Source of the DNA: Alteromonas lipotrueae
Lineage (GTDB): Bacteria > Pseudomonadota > Gammaproteobacteria > Enterobacterales > Alteromonadaceae
DNA: 64,000 bases
Direction: 5' to 3'
Assembly: GCF_019249215.1 (NCBI RefSeq)
Contig: NZ_JAESDI010000003.1
Coordinates: 124,001-188,000 of the forward strand
In this document: positions 8,579 to 16,255 of the stretch, piece after piece
Layout of the letters: the number at the start of each line of letters is the position of its first letter
Position numbering within the stretch: the first letter of the stretch is position 1
Position numbers and translations under genes: made by a program
Notes under the pieces: model-generated
The model's database searches: none
The model's input: the letters and a program-made list of their open reading frames with translations, nothing else
What the model was told of the DNA's origin: nothing

Positions 8579-9115
8579 ATGATGAAAAAAATTTACGCTC
8601 TTGTTTTAGTATCAGGTCTGACCGTTGCCCCACAAAGCCATGCTGAAGGATGGTTGGATTCCTTAAAAGGCTTGTTTGGTATGACCGAAGAAGTTGAAGC
8701 AGTGCCGAATATTTCTGATATGACGCGCTCAGTTAGTGACGCGGTAGGCATTACTGAATCTCAAGCGACAGGCGGATTAGCATCTATCTTTAACTACGCA
8801 AAAGACAATATTTCAACCAGCCAGTTCAGTGAACTAAGCAACGCGCTGCCAGGGCTTGAGTCTCTACTAGGTTCAGTACCCGATATCAGTAACGTAACGT
8901 CTGAAGGTGGGTTAAGCAGCATTCTCGATAAAGCTGCAAGTTATAGCGATAGCTTTAAGTCAGTGAATGAATTAAACAAGCAATTTGAAGCGCTAGGCCT
9001 AGAACCGGAGCAGATTATGCAAATTGTGAATAGTGCTAAAGCTTACCTTGATACCGAACAAGGGCAAGAGATTAAAGCTCTTTTGGTTGAAGGTTTAGGC
9101 AAGTTTAGTGGCTAA
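8579..9115 (+). CDS. DUF2780-family exported protein
   Basis: This is a small exported protein of 178 residues with a signal peptide (MMKKIYALVLVSGLTVAPQSHA). The middle region has the DUF2780 (VcgC/VcgE) pattern: a VGITESQATGGL segment, then a helix, then LSNALPGLESLLG and a Gly/Ser-rich linker. The C-terminus is a helix with conserved QIMQIVNSAKAYL character. The family function is unknown; members are periplasmic. The start at 8579 puts the signal peptide at the N-terminus; an upstream in-frame ATG at 8552 would add nine residues of little value. The ribosome site is weak for either. Monocistronic with its own terminator. Confidence 0.75.
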   Translation: MMKKIYALVLVSGLTVAPQSHAEGWLDSLKGLFGMTEEVEAVPNISDMTRSVSDAVGITESQATGGLASIFNYAKDNISTSQFSELSNALPGLESLLGSVPDISNVTSEGGLSSILDKAASYSDSFKSVNELNKQFEALGLEPEQIMQIVNSAKAYLDTEQGQEIKALLVEGLGKFSG

Positions 9116-9169
9116 GCTAAAAGGCTAATTCAAAACGCTAAGCCGAGGGCTCAGACTGTTATTGAATGA

Positions 9170-9196
9170 AAAAGGCGAGCGATATGCTCGTCTTTT
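9170..9196 (+). terminator. Rho-independent terminator after the DUF2780 gene
   Basis: AGGCGAGC pairs with GCTCGTCT (7 of 8 pairs) across a 4-base loop and is followed directly by TTTTTGCTTTTTC. Confidence 0.75.
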
Positions 9197-9347
9197 TGCT
9201 TTTTCAACACCGTCAATGCTAACGTACAGGTTACGCCAAAATACAAGTCCCCTCGCAACACAGGCTTGCGCGTTAAGTTAAATGTTCAGCACTTTAGGGT
9301 AGTCAAATACAGGCAAACCCTTAATAAAGCAAAACAAGGAGAGTGTC

Positions 9348-9836
9348 ATGCTTACCGATATTCAGCTTTTTAATCACGCGCAGCGCAATGCACTTAAAGA
9401 AAGTGCCAAAGCAAGTCCAAGACGAAGAGCCAATCACAACGTCCATAAAAGCTATGAAGATTTAGTCCAGCGCCTATTTATTGCAATGGAGCCCGACTCT
9501 TATGTTCGTCCGCATCGCCATACCCAACAGCATAAATGGGAATTTTTTATGGCGGTAGAAGGGAGTATCGATTTACTGTTCTTTGACGACAATGCTGTGT
9601 TAACTAAGCGTATAACCTTAAGTGCCGGTGGTGATTGTGTAGGGGTAGAGATTCCACCTAACGTATGGCATGCCACGGTTTGTTTTGAACCTGTGGTATT
9701 TATGGAAGTAAAGCAAGGCCCGTATGAAGTCATGGACGACAAAGGTTTTGCAAGTTGGGCGCCTGAAGAAGGCGACGTAGCAGTTGCGCCTTTTTTAGAG
9801 AAATTAAAAGAGGCTGAATTAGGTACGCAGTTTTAA
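9348..9836 (+). CDS. WbuC-family cupin metalloprotein
   Basis: The 162-residue protein has a cupin fold with metal ligands His56, His58, Glu65 and His108 (PHRH...E...WH). This matches WbuC, a cupin often encoded in O-antigen loci but with no proven reaction. Here it lies about 26 kb away from the polysaccharide locus and is a single gene. A strong AAGGAGA ribosome site precedes the ATG. It could be a sugar-modifying or sensory cupin. Confidence 0.82.
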   Translation: MLTDIQLFNHAQRNALKESAKASPRRRANHNVHKSYEDLVQRLFIAMEPDSYVRPHRHTQQHKWEFFMAVEGSIDLLFFDDNAVLTKRITLSAGGDCVGVEIPPNVWHATVCFEPVVFMEVKQGPYEVMDDKGFASWAPEEGDVAVAPFLEKLKEAELGTQF

Positions 9837-9985
9837 TGTTTTTTTGTGCTTGGCACGAACACTTGCAACTTATAAGAAAAGCGTAAAATTCTATCCAAAA
9901 TGCGTTAGCACTTTTCCTATCTATCAAGCATAAAAAGTGATCGCCCACACTGCTATACAAAACAATATGGGCGATGATTTACCAA

Positions 9986-10441
9986 TTAATAAGGATTTGC
10001 GAACTTGAGTTTATCTTCCTCTGACGCCGATTCTTGGCATTCGCCGAGTAGGTGATAACGGCCTTCAGTTTCATGGGTATCAATTTCAATATAGCCATTT
10101 CGGCAATATTGCGTTTCAAATAACTTTTCACTCAAAGTATCGTAAAAAGCGTCCATACGTTCGGCCTCGCGATCGTTACCGCCCCTTGCTTCTCCACCGC
10201 CGTTTTGGCCGCTATTTCTGCCGCCTCTACCGCCACCATCACCACCTCGAGAAGGGCGTTGCCCCCTGCCTTCATCTCGATCTCCTCGGCTAGGCATACC
10301 AATACTAAAGGCAAATAATTTAGTGCCATCGGGATTAATTTTGGTTTCGAAGAACACTTCACCTTGATCTTGATGGTCTGGTTTTCCGGCGCAGCCTGCT
10401 AACACGGCAGTAGCAACTAAAAAGGGAACAAGTAATTTCAT
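9986..10441 (-). CDS. Lipoprotein with an Arg/Gly-rich low-complexity segment
   Basis: The 151-residue precursor has a type II signal peptide with lipobox LAGC and lipidated Cys17. Residues ~52-95 are dominated by Gly, Arg, Asp and Asn, with several RGG and GGR steps and no order-promoting residues. The C-terminal ~60 residues contain two cysteines and look folded (FYDTLSEKLFETQYC, then a beta-rich end). I do not recognise a family. It is transcribed alone toward the WbuC gene and has a near-coincident neighbour only at a distance. Envelope location is likely; function is unknown. Confidence 0.7.
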   Translation of the reverse strand: MKLLVPFLVATAVLAGCAGKPDHQDQGEVFFETKINPDGTKLFAFSIGMPSRGDRDEGRGQRPSRGGDGGGRGGRNSGQNGGGEARGGNDREAERMDAFYDTLSEKLFETQYCRNGYIEIDTHETEGRYHLLGECQESASEEDKLKFANPY

Positions 10442-10579
10442 AATTATAATTTTTGAGGTAGCTAAAGGTAACCTTAAGAGTGATTTTAGACGCTAAAGTT
10501 GCCAAGTAAAGTGTAAGTTTCTAGTAAAGGGCGCTTGTGAAAATGAGATAAGCAGCCGTTGTTTTGCTTCTCCTTGGCC

Positions 10580-11476
10580 TTAGCCAAACCGGCATGTTTC
10601 CACTAAATAATCAATAAGTGCTCGCGTTCTTGATGGCACATGCATTCGAGACGGATAAACCAATGTGAATAAAAGCGGTGCGCTAGAAACGCGAGGGAAA
10701 ATACGCACAAGACTGCCTTCTGCCACTTCATTTTTTACCGTTGAAGGAAGCAAAGTACTAATACCTAAACCCGCCTTTACCATCTCCTGAATAAAATGGG
10801 GGGAGTTGCTAATTTCGTATTGAGTAGGGGTTACTTCAAATGGTATTTCATCTAACATTAAATGCTGAGATGCCCCAACATTCAATTGTTGAAGTAGAAT
10901 CCAGCGGTGGTTCTGTAACTCATTGATGCTTGATGGCTCTGTGTGTTTTTCAATATATTCCTTACTCGCATAAAGTGAAAACCTCTCTTGGTACAAAACC
11001 CGCCCTATCAACGCGTCGTCCCGTGGAAGGCCAATGCGAATACCTAGGTCAATATTTTCCGCAATAAGGTCAAGACGTTGATCACTTGTGATGACATTCA
11101 AACTAATCTCAGGGTACTTTGCCTTGAAGTTGGGTAGCAGAGGCAAAAGAAACTTATGAGCAATGTCATTTGTAACCGTAATTGAAACTCGACCAGACGG
11201 TATAGGTTCCACTAAACTCTGATCGATACTCTGAATAATATCATGCAGTTTTTTCGCTTCTGCGTACACCATTTTTCCTTCATCAGTAATGGTAAGCTGT
11301 CTAGTAGAACGCTGGAGTAATCGTACGCCTAACTGAGATTCTAGTTGACTGATTTGCTCACTCACGCGAGAACGGCTGGATTGAACCCGTCTTGCCGCTT
11401 CTGCGAAACTTCCGCAATCTACAACCAACGCGTAGGTGGCAAGCAGCCGCAGATGAGAAATGTTTATTGTACTCAT
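10580..11476 (-). CDS. LysR-family transcriptional regulator
   Basis: An N-terminal winged helix-turn-helix (residues ~5-64, with GSFAEAARRVQSSRSRVSEQI) precedes a LysR substrate-binding domain with the usual pattern of PSGRVSITVTNDIAHKFL. I chose the ATG at 11476, giving 298 residues, the usual length; a longer frame from 11563 adds a 29-residue extension that is not typical of the family. It is divergent from the quinone reductase at 11578, separated by 101 bases, the classic arrangement in which the LysR protein controls its neighbour and itself. The inducer is not known. Confidence 0.9.
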   Translation of the reverse strand: MSTINISHLRLLATYALVVDCGSFAEAARRVQSSRSRVSEQISQLESQLGVRLLQRSTRQLTITDEGKMVYAEAKKLHDIIQSIDQSLVEPIPSGRVSITVTNDIAHKFLLPLLPNFKAKYPEISLNVITSDQRLDLIAENIDLGIRIGLPRDDALIGRVLYQERFSLYASKEYIEKHTEPSSINELQNHRWILLQQLNVGASQHLMLDEIPFEVTPTQYEISNSPHFIQEMVKAGLGISTLLPSTVKNEVAEGSLVRIFPRVSSAPLLFTLVYPSRMHVPSRTRALIDYLVETCRFG

Positions 11477-11577
11477 ATTCGGAACTATCCATTCTAAATT
11501 AATGGCCTTATCGATACGTATAGTTTTACGCATAATGTACCTGTATTCAACCACTCCACACATTAAGGATTTACACG

Positions 11578-12432
11578 ATGATTGCTATTACGGGTGCAAA
11601 CGGTCAGCTAGGCCAGAAAGTTATTGGTTCACTTCTTCACACTATCGCGCCTCAAGACGTCGTTGCTTTGGTGCGAAGCCCTGAAAAGGCTAACGCTTTA
11701 CGTGAACAGGGTGTTCAAATTCGTCAAGCTGACTACAACCAACCTGAAACACTGACTGCCGCATTGAAAGGTGTGGACAAAGTGTTGCTTATTTCTGGTA
11801 CCGAGTTCGGCAAGCGCTTCGAACAGCACAAAGCGGTAATTGATGCAGCTGTTTCTGCGGGGGTCTCATTACTGGCATACACAAGCTTGCTGAAAGCCAC
11901 TACGTCGCCACTTTTAATTGCAGCAGAGCACAAACAAACAGAAGTCTATATCCAAAAATCGGGTATACCCGCTGTGATATTGCGCAATGGTTGGTACAGT
12001 GAAAACTACACCGATGCGGTGCAAGGTGCGATTGATATGGGGGCGGTTGCTGGAGCAGCTAAAACAGGCAAGCTACACACCGCTTCACGTCAAGACTATG
12101 CCGACGCCGCTGCGTCGGTGCTTGTTGCCAAAAAATCTCAAGCCGGCAAGATTTATGAGCTTGCTGGCGATGAAGGTTTTACGCTGGCTGAGTATGCTGA
12201 TGCTATCGGAAACCTATCTGGCAAGGCAATAGGCTATGTTGAAATGGAACAAAATGAATATCAATCTGCGCTGCTTGATGCTGGGCTGCCGGAAGGGTTG
12301 GCTGCGATGTTGGCGGACACGGAACATTATGCTGCTGAAGGATGGTTACAAGATAATAGTCATGCACTTTCAACCTTGATTGGTCGCGCAACAACACCTA
12401 TTACTGATACTCTTAAAGCTAAGTTAGCCTAG
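11578..12432 (+). CDS. NAD(P)H:quinone oxidoreductase-like SDR (QOR2/YtfG, NmrA-like)
   Basis: The 284-residue protein has a Rossmann motif GANGQLGQ at residues 6-13 and the general pattern of atypical short-chain dehydrogenases of the QorB/NmrA type, including TSLL and RNGWYSEN segments near the active site. YtfG/QOR2 reduces quinones with NADPH. Divergence from a LysR regulator is typical for this enzyme and its relatives. It ends 20 bases before a good terminator. Confidence 0.88.
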   Translation: MIAITGANGQLGQKVIGSLLHTIAPQDVVALVRSPEKANALREQGVQIRQADYNQPETLTAALKGVDKVLLISGTEFGKRFEQHKAVIDAAVSAGVSLLAYTSLLKATTSPLLIAAEHKQTEVYIQKSGIPAVILRNGWYSENYTDAVQGAIDMGAVAGAAKTGKLHTASRQDYADAAASVLVAKKSQAGKIYELAGDEGFTLAEYADAIGNLSGKAIGYVEMEQNEYQSALLDAGLPEGLAAMLADTEHYAAEGWLQDNSHALSTLIGRATTPITDTLKAKLA

Positions 12433-12452
12433 TGTCTGTCATCAATTATTGA

Positions 12453-12475
12453 AAAGGAGCCAAGTGGCTCTTTTT
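12453..12475 (+). terminator. Rho-independent terminator after the quinone reductase
   Basis: A GAGCCA / TGGCTC stem with a two-base loop, flanked by A and followed by TTTTTC, lies 20 bases past the stop. Confidence 0.85.
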
Positions 12476-12674
12476 CATTTTTGAGGTCGCGGAAAATAAT
12501 CGGGGGAGATAGTGTTTACGTTGTATGGCACCAGTTGATGAGCGCTACGTTCATGTGCCTATATTTCAAAATATTCCAAAATGGAAAGTCGTTGTTATTG
12601 CCAATAATAATGGTATGGTTAAGGATAAGTGAGCAGCGCAAGTGCGCATTTCAACCACCGAAGAGAATTCATCA

Positions 12675-12786
12675 TGCAAAACGTTACTTTTAATTACTTT
12701 TACAATTATATCCAATAATAGCGCCTGACGCTGAGTGTTCAGGGGCAAGTATTCGCTTCTGGGCATAAAAGTAAGAACGTTTTGCA
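12675..12786. repeat. Long imperfect inverted repeat with inner hairpin
   Basis: The left arm TGCAAAACGTTACTTTTA (12675-12692) is complementary to the right arm at 12766-12786 apart from a 3-base insertion. Inside lies a second stem, GCGCCTGA (12721-12728) with TCAGGGGC (12739-12746), 7 of 8 paired. The whole makes a ~110-base hairpin with an internal hairpin. It could be an RNA structure, a small non-autonomous element or a protein-binding site. Confidence 0.6.
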
Positions 12787-12790
12787 AAAG

Positions 12791-12821
12791 CCCAGAAAGG
12801 TTAAACTATCTGGGTTTTTTT
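12791..12821 (+). terminator. Rho-independent terminator upstream of the XRE gene
   Basis: CCCAGA (12791-12796) pairs with TCTGGG (12809-12814), followed by seven T. It abuts the inverted repeat and precedes the XRE start by ~28 bases, so it ends a transcript other than the XRE one. TTTTATGCCCA at 12818-12828 can also pair with TGGGCATAAAA at 12760-12770, which would compete with the upstream repeat. Confidence 0.75.
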
Positions 12822-12849
12822 ATGCCCAAAATATATCGGCGACAAAACA

Positions 12850-13086
12850 ATGAGAGAAATAACGTTAGGTGATATTAGAAAGCAACACAGGGTTAAACAA
12901 GAAGTCGTAGCGATGGCGCTTTGCGTGACTGCTTCGGGGGTAAGTAAGCTAGAGTCGAAACGTATACAGGATGTTCCTCTTCATAGAGCGTCGGCTTACC
13001 TAGCCGCGGTAGGGGGAAGCATCAAAATTGAAATGACATTACCTGACGGTAGCACCGTGAAAGTAGGAGAAAATACGTTAGGTTAA
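12850..13086 (+). CDS. Small XRE-type helix-turn-helix protein
   Basis: This 78-residue protein has an XRE/Cro fold at residues ~1-55, with IRKQHRVKQEVVAMALCVTASGVSKLES, the scanning and recognition helices of the domain. The last ~25 residues form a short beta hairpin (KIEMTLPDGSTVKVG), as in antitoxin-like and HipB-like regulators. No toxin gene is beside it; the next gene is upp. The ATG is at 12850, though no good ribosome site is seen. Target unknown; autoregulation through the preceding structured region is only a possibility. Confidence 0.78.
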   Translation: MREITLGDIRKQHRVKQEVVAMALCVTASGVSKLESKRIQDVPLHRASAYLAAVGGSIKIEMTLPDGSTVKVGENTLG

Positions 13087-13144
13087 TTTTGCCTAAATGG
13101 AATGAGCGGTTAAACTGAGTAAAACAGATACTTAAGGAAGTAAA

Positions 13145-13774
13145 ATGGCCGTTCATGAAATAACTCACCCTTTAATTGCACACAAATTAGGGTTAATGCG
13201 TTATGCCAAAATTAGCAGTAAAGACTTTCGAGAGTTGGCATCAGAAGTAGGCAACTTGCTGACATACGAAGCTACACGAACGCTACCCACAGAGCGTGCG
13301 GTTATAAAAAGCTGGTCAGGCGATGATGTTGAAGTTAAGCAAATAAAAGGCAAAAAAATTACGGTAGTACCTATCCTTCGTGCTGGATTAGGTATGTTGG
13401 AAGGAGTGTTAGAACTTATTCCTAATGCCAAAATCAGTGTAGTTGGTCTATACCGCGATGAAGAGACACTTCAACCAGTGGCATACTTCGACAAAGTCGT
13501 CAAAAATATAGATGAACGTACGGCGTTAATTGTCGACCCCATGCTAGCGACTGGGGGGACGTTAATTGCCACTATTGACCTGCTGAAGAAAAAGGGCTGT
13601 AAAAAAATTATGGGGCTTTTTTTAGTGGCTGCGCCAGAAGGGATTAAAGCTGTGGTTGATGCCCACCCTGATATAGAAATTTTCACTGCTGCTATTGACG
13701 AACGACTAGATGAAAAGGGCTACATACTGCCTGGTTTGGGTGATGCAGGCGATAAAATATTCGGAACACGATAA
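13145..13774 (+). CDS. upp: Uracil phosphoribosyltransferase
   Basis: The 209-residue enzyme has the UPRT PRPP-binding motif [12 protein letters not shown] at residues 129-140 and the uracil-contact C-terminal segment ([13 protein letters not shown]). It converts uracil and PRPP to UMP in pyrimidine salvage. A good AAGGAAG ribosome site precedes the ATG. The usual partner, a uracil permease, is absent. Length and motifs are normal. Confidence 0.95.
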   Translation: MAVHEITHPLIAHKLGLMRYAKISSKDFRELASEVGNLLTYEATRTLPTERAVIKSWSGDDVEVKQIKGKKITVVPILRAGLGMLEGVLELIPNAKISVVGLYRDEETLQPVAYFDKVVKNIDERTALIVDPMLATGGTLIATIDLLKKKGCKKIMGLFLVAAPEGIKAVVDAHPDIEIFTAAIDERLDEKGYILPGLGDAGDKIFGTR

Positions 13775-13929
13775 AAAACGATTAAGTTAACTTAGCCTAA
13801 CCAGCCCTCTATCCACTTTAGCTTAAAAATCTTTCAGTCATAGGTATTCGATAAGAGGTGTGAATTAATCGTTTAAGTGGTGATATAGTTTAGGTTATCT
13901 TTACTGTTAATAGCGGGTAGCCTACAAGT

Positions 13930-13971
13930 ATGTATGCATGAAGCGAGTTATAACGCGTTAATGCTTACTGA
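13930..13971. repeat. Copy 1 of a possible dispersed short repeat
   Basis: The segment ATGTATGCATGAAGCGAG...TTAATG...CTGA closely resembles 19284-19325. Fifteen of the first 17 positions agree, and TTAATG and CTGA recur at similar spacing. It lies in the spacer between upp and the LacI gene. Confidence 0.3.
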
Positions 13972-14033
13972 AAGTCGTCTTTGCGCACGCAGGGAACTGT
14001 ACAAAACACACGCAAGGAATAGTACAAATAAAA

Positions 14034-15065
14034 ATGACCAAAACAAAACTGACACTGAAAGATGTTGCTTTGCAGTTGGGTGTGTCGACCGCCACTATTT
14101 CAAATGCATTTAATAGGCCGGATCAGCTTTCTAAAGCGCGTCGAGAGCATATCCTTGCCGAGTGCGATCGCATTGGCTACGCCGGGCCTAACAAAGCCGC
14201 GCAAATATTAAGGAAAGGGCGTTCTAATATTGTTGCTCTAGTACTGGCTGATAGTATTCCCTATACCGTCAGTGACCCAGTGGCCAGCACCTTCATTAAA
14301 GGGGTTTCAAGTATATTGCAGCAGCAAGGTAAGCACCTCCTCCTTTATGCGGGCGACTCAGAGAGTATCCTCGATGTGGTGGATTTCGTTGATGGTTTCA
14401 TTTGTTACGGTGCACCACGAAATTACAAGTTGGCAGAAGAACTAGCCAGACAAAGTAAACCTGCTATTACGGTAGATTTTGATATTGAGGGGCTGCCGTC
14501 AGTTAACATCGATAATTACAACGCCGCGTATCAAATCGCTAAAAAAGCGATTTCTCCTGGTGATCATGTCGCCATTTTAGGGCTGCGCTTAATCGAGTCT
14601 CCAAGTACCTGCCGCATTTATGACAGCCCGCTTATAGAAGTACAAACCTCCATTTCTCATCGCCGATTAGACGGTTATATGAAAGCAATTGATGAAAGTG
14701 GAGCAACAATCACAAACGATTGGATTTGGCATATTCCAGAAAGTGAGAGGAACTTCGCAAAGCAAGCTGCGAAAGAGGTGTTAAACAGTAACCCTCGACC
14801 TAATACCGTTTTATGTATGAGTGATATTATAGCCCTAGAACTGCTGCAATCAGCGCTTTCGATGGGCATTAAAGTGCCTGAAGAACTAAAAATTACAGGT
14901 TTTGACGGGATTGAAGAAGCAGACAGAACTCGCCCTAATTTAACAACAGTCTGTCAATCAAGTGCGCTTAAGGGCGAAATGGCCGCAAAAGCCTTACTCA
15001 GTGAATCACTGAAAAGCACTGTGCTACCTTTTGATTTAAAAATGGGGGAAACCGTTAGCGCTTAG
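14034..15065 (+). CDS. LacI-family transcriptional regulator
   Basis: Residues ~7-30 form the LacI helix-turn-helix and hinge (TLKDVALQLGVSTATISNAFNRP), followed by a periplasmic-binding-protein-like sensing domain (residues ~60-340). The pattern of effector domain motifs (FDGIEEADRTRPNLTTV) is standard. The protein has 343 residues, the usual length. It stands alone in the window with no sugar catabolic operon beside it, so its effector and targets cannot be guessed; a possible target is a distant gene. It faces the convergent GAF gene. Confidence 0.92.
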   Translation: MTKTKLTLKDVALQLGVSTATISNAFNRPDQLSKARREHILAECDRIGYAGPNKAAQILRKGRSNIVALVLADSIPYTVSDPVASTFIKGVSSILQQQGKHLLLYAGDSESILDVVDFVDGFICYGAPRNYKLAEELARQSKPAITVDFDIEGLPSVNIDNYNAAYQIAKKAISPGDHVAILGLRLIESPSTCRIYDSPLIEVQTSISHRRLDGYMKAIDESGATITNDWIWHIPESERNFAKQAAKEVLNSNPRPNTVLCMSDIIALELLQSALSMGIKVPEELKITGFDGIEEADRTRPNLTTVCQSSALKGEMAAKALLSESLKSTVLPFDLKMGETVSA

Positions 15066-15087
15066 TAGTAAGTACTATATTGAATGT

Positions 15088-15582
15088 CTAACTGTCGTAA
15101 AACATTGATGTTATCTGCGCCACACGCTTTAAGTTATCTATATCATCTTGTGACCATTGGACTGGACTGTGTGTCTTTTCGCAACAAATAACACCAATTG
15201 GGTTGAATTGGTGATGAAAGGTAAAGTCTAGCAATGAGTAAATATCATTGGGCTTGAAGTAACTGTCGTTAAAGCATTTGGTGGCAGGATGATGACGGGC
15301 ATCAGAGGCTACTAACACGCTTTGTTTTAGTATGTCGTCAAAATAATCGGGAATCGCTTCCTTAGACAGCGATAAATCATTGGTTGGCAAATTTTGGCCA
15401 TCTTGATTTAACGTTAGGCACCGAATTCGGGTTTTGTTTTCTTCAAATCGCCATAAGCTAATTCGGTTCGCGGAAGGGATCCCTAACCGAAGACATGACA
15501 CTATCGCAGTGAGTTTATCTTGCTCATCCAATCCGCGCTTTGATAATGAAATGACGAGTGTTGTATAGCGGTCTATATCCAA
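15088..15582 (-). CDS. GAF-domain protein
   Basis: This 164-residue single-domain protein looks like a GAF sensor: residues ~15-155 with the pattern of ISLWRFEENKTRIRCL, a middle DARHHPAT segment and a final GVICCEKTHSPVQWSQDD followed by a helix. No output domain is attached. The start is a TTG at 15582 with AAAGAGTG as ribosome site, since no ATG is suitable. It lies downstream of tdk on the same strand, with a 77-base gap containing an inverted repeat that includes the ribosome site. It may sense a small ligand or partner with the GGDEF/EAL protein. Confidence 0.8.
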   Translation of the reverse strand: MDIDRYTTLVISLSKRGLDEQDKLTAIVSCLRLGIPSANRISLWRFEENKTRIRCLTLNQDGQNLPTNDLSLSKEAIPDYFDDILKQSVLVASDARHHPATKCFNDSYFKPNDIYSLLDFTFHHQFNPIGVICCEKTHSPVQWSQDDIDNLKRVAQITSMFYDS

Positions 15583-15587
15583 AGCGA

Positions 15588-15645
15588 CACTCTTTGAGGT
15601 AATTCAAACATAATAGTTGAAGTATATACTTACTTTCAAAGAGTG
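15588..15645. repeat. Perfect 10-bp inverted repeat over the GAF gene ribosome site
   Basis: CACTCTTTGA (15588-15597) and TCAAAGAGTG (15636-15645) are exact complements with a 38-base loop, which itself holds a 12-base palindrome, AAGTATATACTT (15620-15631). On the minus strand the arm nearest the gene contains the ribosome site of the GAF gene, so pairing would hide it. It could equally be an operator or the terminator of tdk. Confidence 0.5.
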
Positions 15646-15659
15646 AAGTTTAAGAAACA

Positions 15660-16250
15660 TTAAATTTTGTCTTTATCCCAGACCAACTCTTTGAAATGCT
15701 TTCTGCACATAGATTCGTAGCGATCGTTGCCACCAATTTGTACTTGGTCTCCGTCGGTGACCGCATTGCCATCTTCATCCAGCCTTACCACGAAATTTGC
15801 TTTGCGCCCGCAATGACAAACCGTTTTAAGTTCGAACAACTTATCAGCCCAAGCGAGAAGGTAGTGGCTACCTTCAAAAGTGCCTCCCAAAAAGTCAGTA
15901 CGTAATCCGTAAGCCAAAACGGGGATATCTAATTCGTCTACCACTTCTATTAACTGACGAACTTGAACTTGCGTTAGAAACTGCGCTTCATCAATGAAAA
16001 TGCAATCTAAACGCTTTTCTTTGTTGTCTTGTTTTATGGATTCATAGAGATCGTCATCATTTCGATAAAGTTTTGCGTCGGCTTGTAATCCAATCCTAGA
16101 GGTCACTTTTCCTACGCCATAGCGGTCATCAAAGGCAGCGGTATAAATTAGAGAGTGCATGCCTCTCTCGCGATAGTTATAAGCTGATTGTAAAAGAGAG
16201 GTCGATTTTCCTGCGTTCATTGCAGAGTAATAAAAATAAAGTTGAGCCAT
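15660..16250 (-). CDS. tdk: Thymidine kinase
   Basis: The 196-residue enzyme has a P-loop (SAMNAGKST, residues 9-17), the DEAQFL Walker B/lid segment and Zn-ligand cysteines in the C-terminal part (CHCGR and a later Cys in YESMCRKH). This is the prokaryotic type II thymidine kinase (TK1-like), which phosphorylates thymidine in salvage. It starts only 5 bases after the stop of the GGDEF/EAL gene, so they are likely co-transcribed; that gene pair is unusual. Confidence 0.95.
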   Translation of the reverse strand: MAQLYFYYSAMNAGKSTSLLQSAYNYRERGMHSLIYTAAFDDRYGVGKVTSRIGLQADAKLYRNDDDLYESIKQDNKEKRLDCIFIDEAQFLTQVQVRQLIEVVDELDIPVLAYGLRTDFLGGTFEGSHYLLAWADKLFELKTVCHCGRKANFVVRLDEDGNAVTDGDQVQIGGNDRYESMCRKHFKELVWDKDKI

Positions 16251-16255
16251 GAATA

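Larger units (their letters stand above)
12433..12849. other. Gene-poor gap with a nested structured element
   Basis: This 417-base stretch has no convincing ORF. It holds the terminator of the quinone reductase at its left end, a nested inverted repeat (12675-12786) and a strong terminator (12791-12821) just before the XRE gene. A possible 35-codon ORF at 12525-12632 (starting MAPVDERYVHV) has no good ribosome site at a usual distance, and is left uncalled. The layout would suit a short structured RNA transcribed rightward from somewhere after 12480. Confidence 0.4.

Noticed and set aside
12481..12693. Open frame of 70 codons in the gap at 12.5 kb
   Set aside because: No ribosome site, Cys/Phe/Arg-rich unlikely composition, and it crosses into the inverted repeat.
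12675..12786. Integron attC site
   Set aside because: The paired arms contain AACGTT-like ends but no R'/L' boxes or GTTRRRY core arrangement, and no integrase is present.
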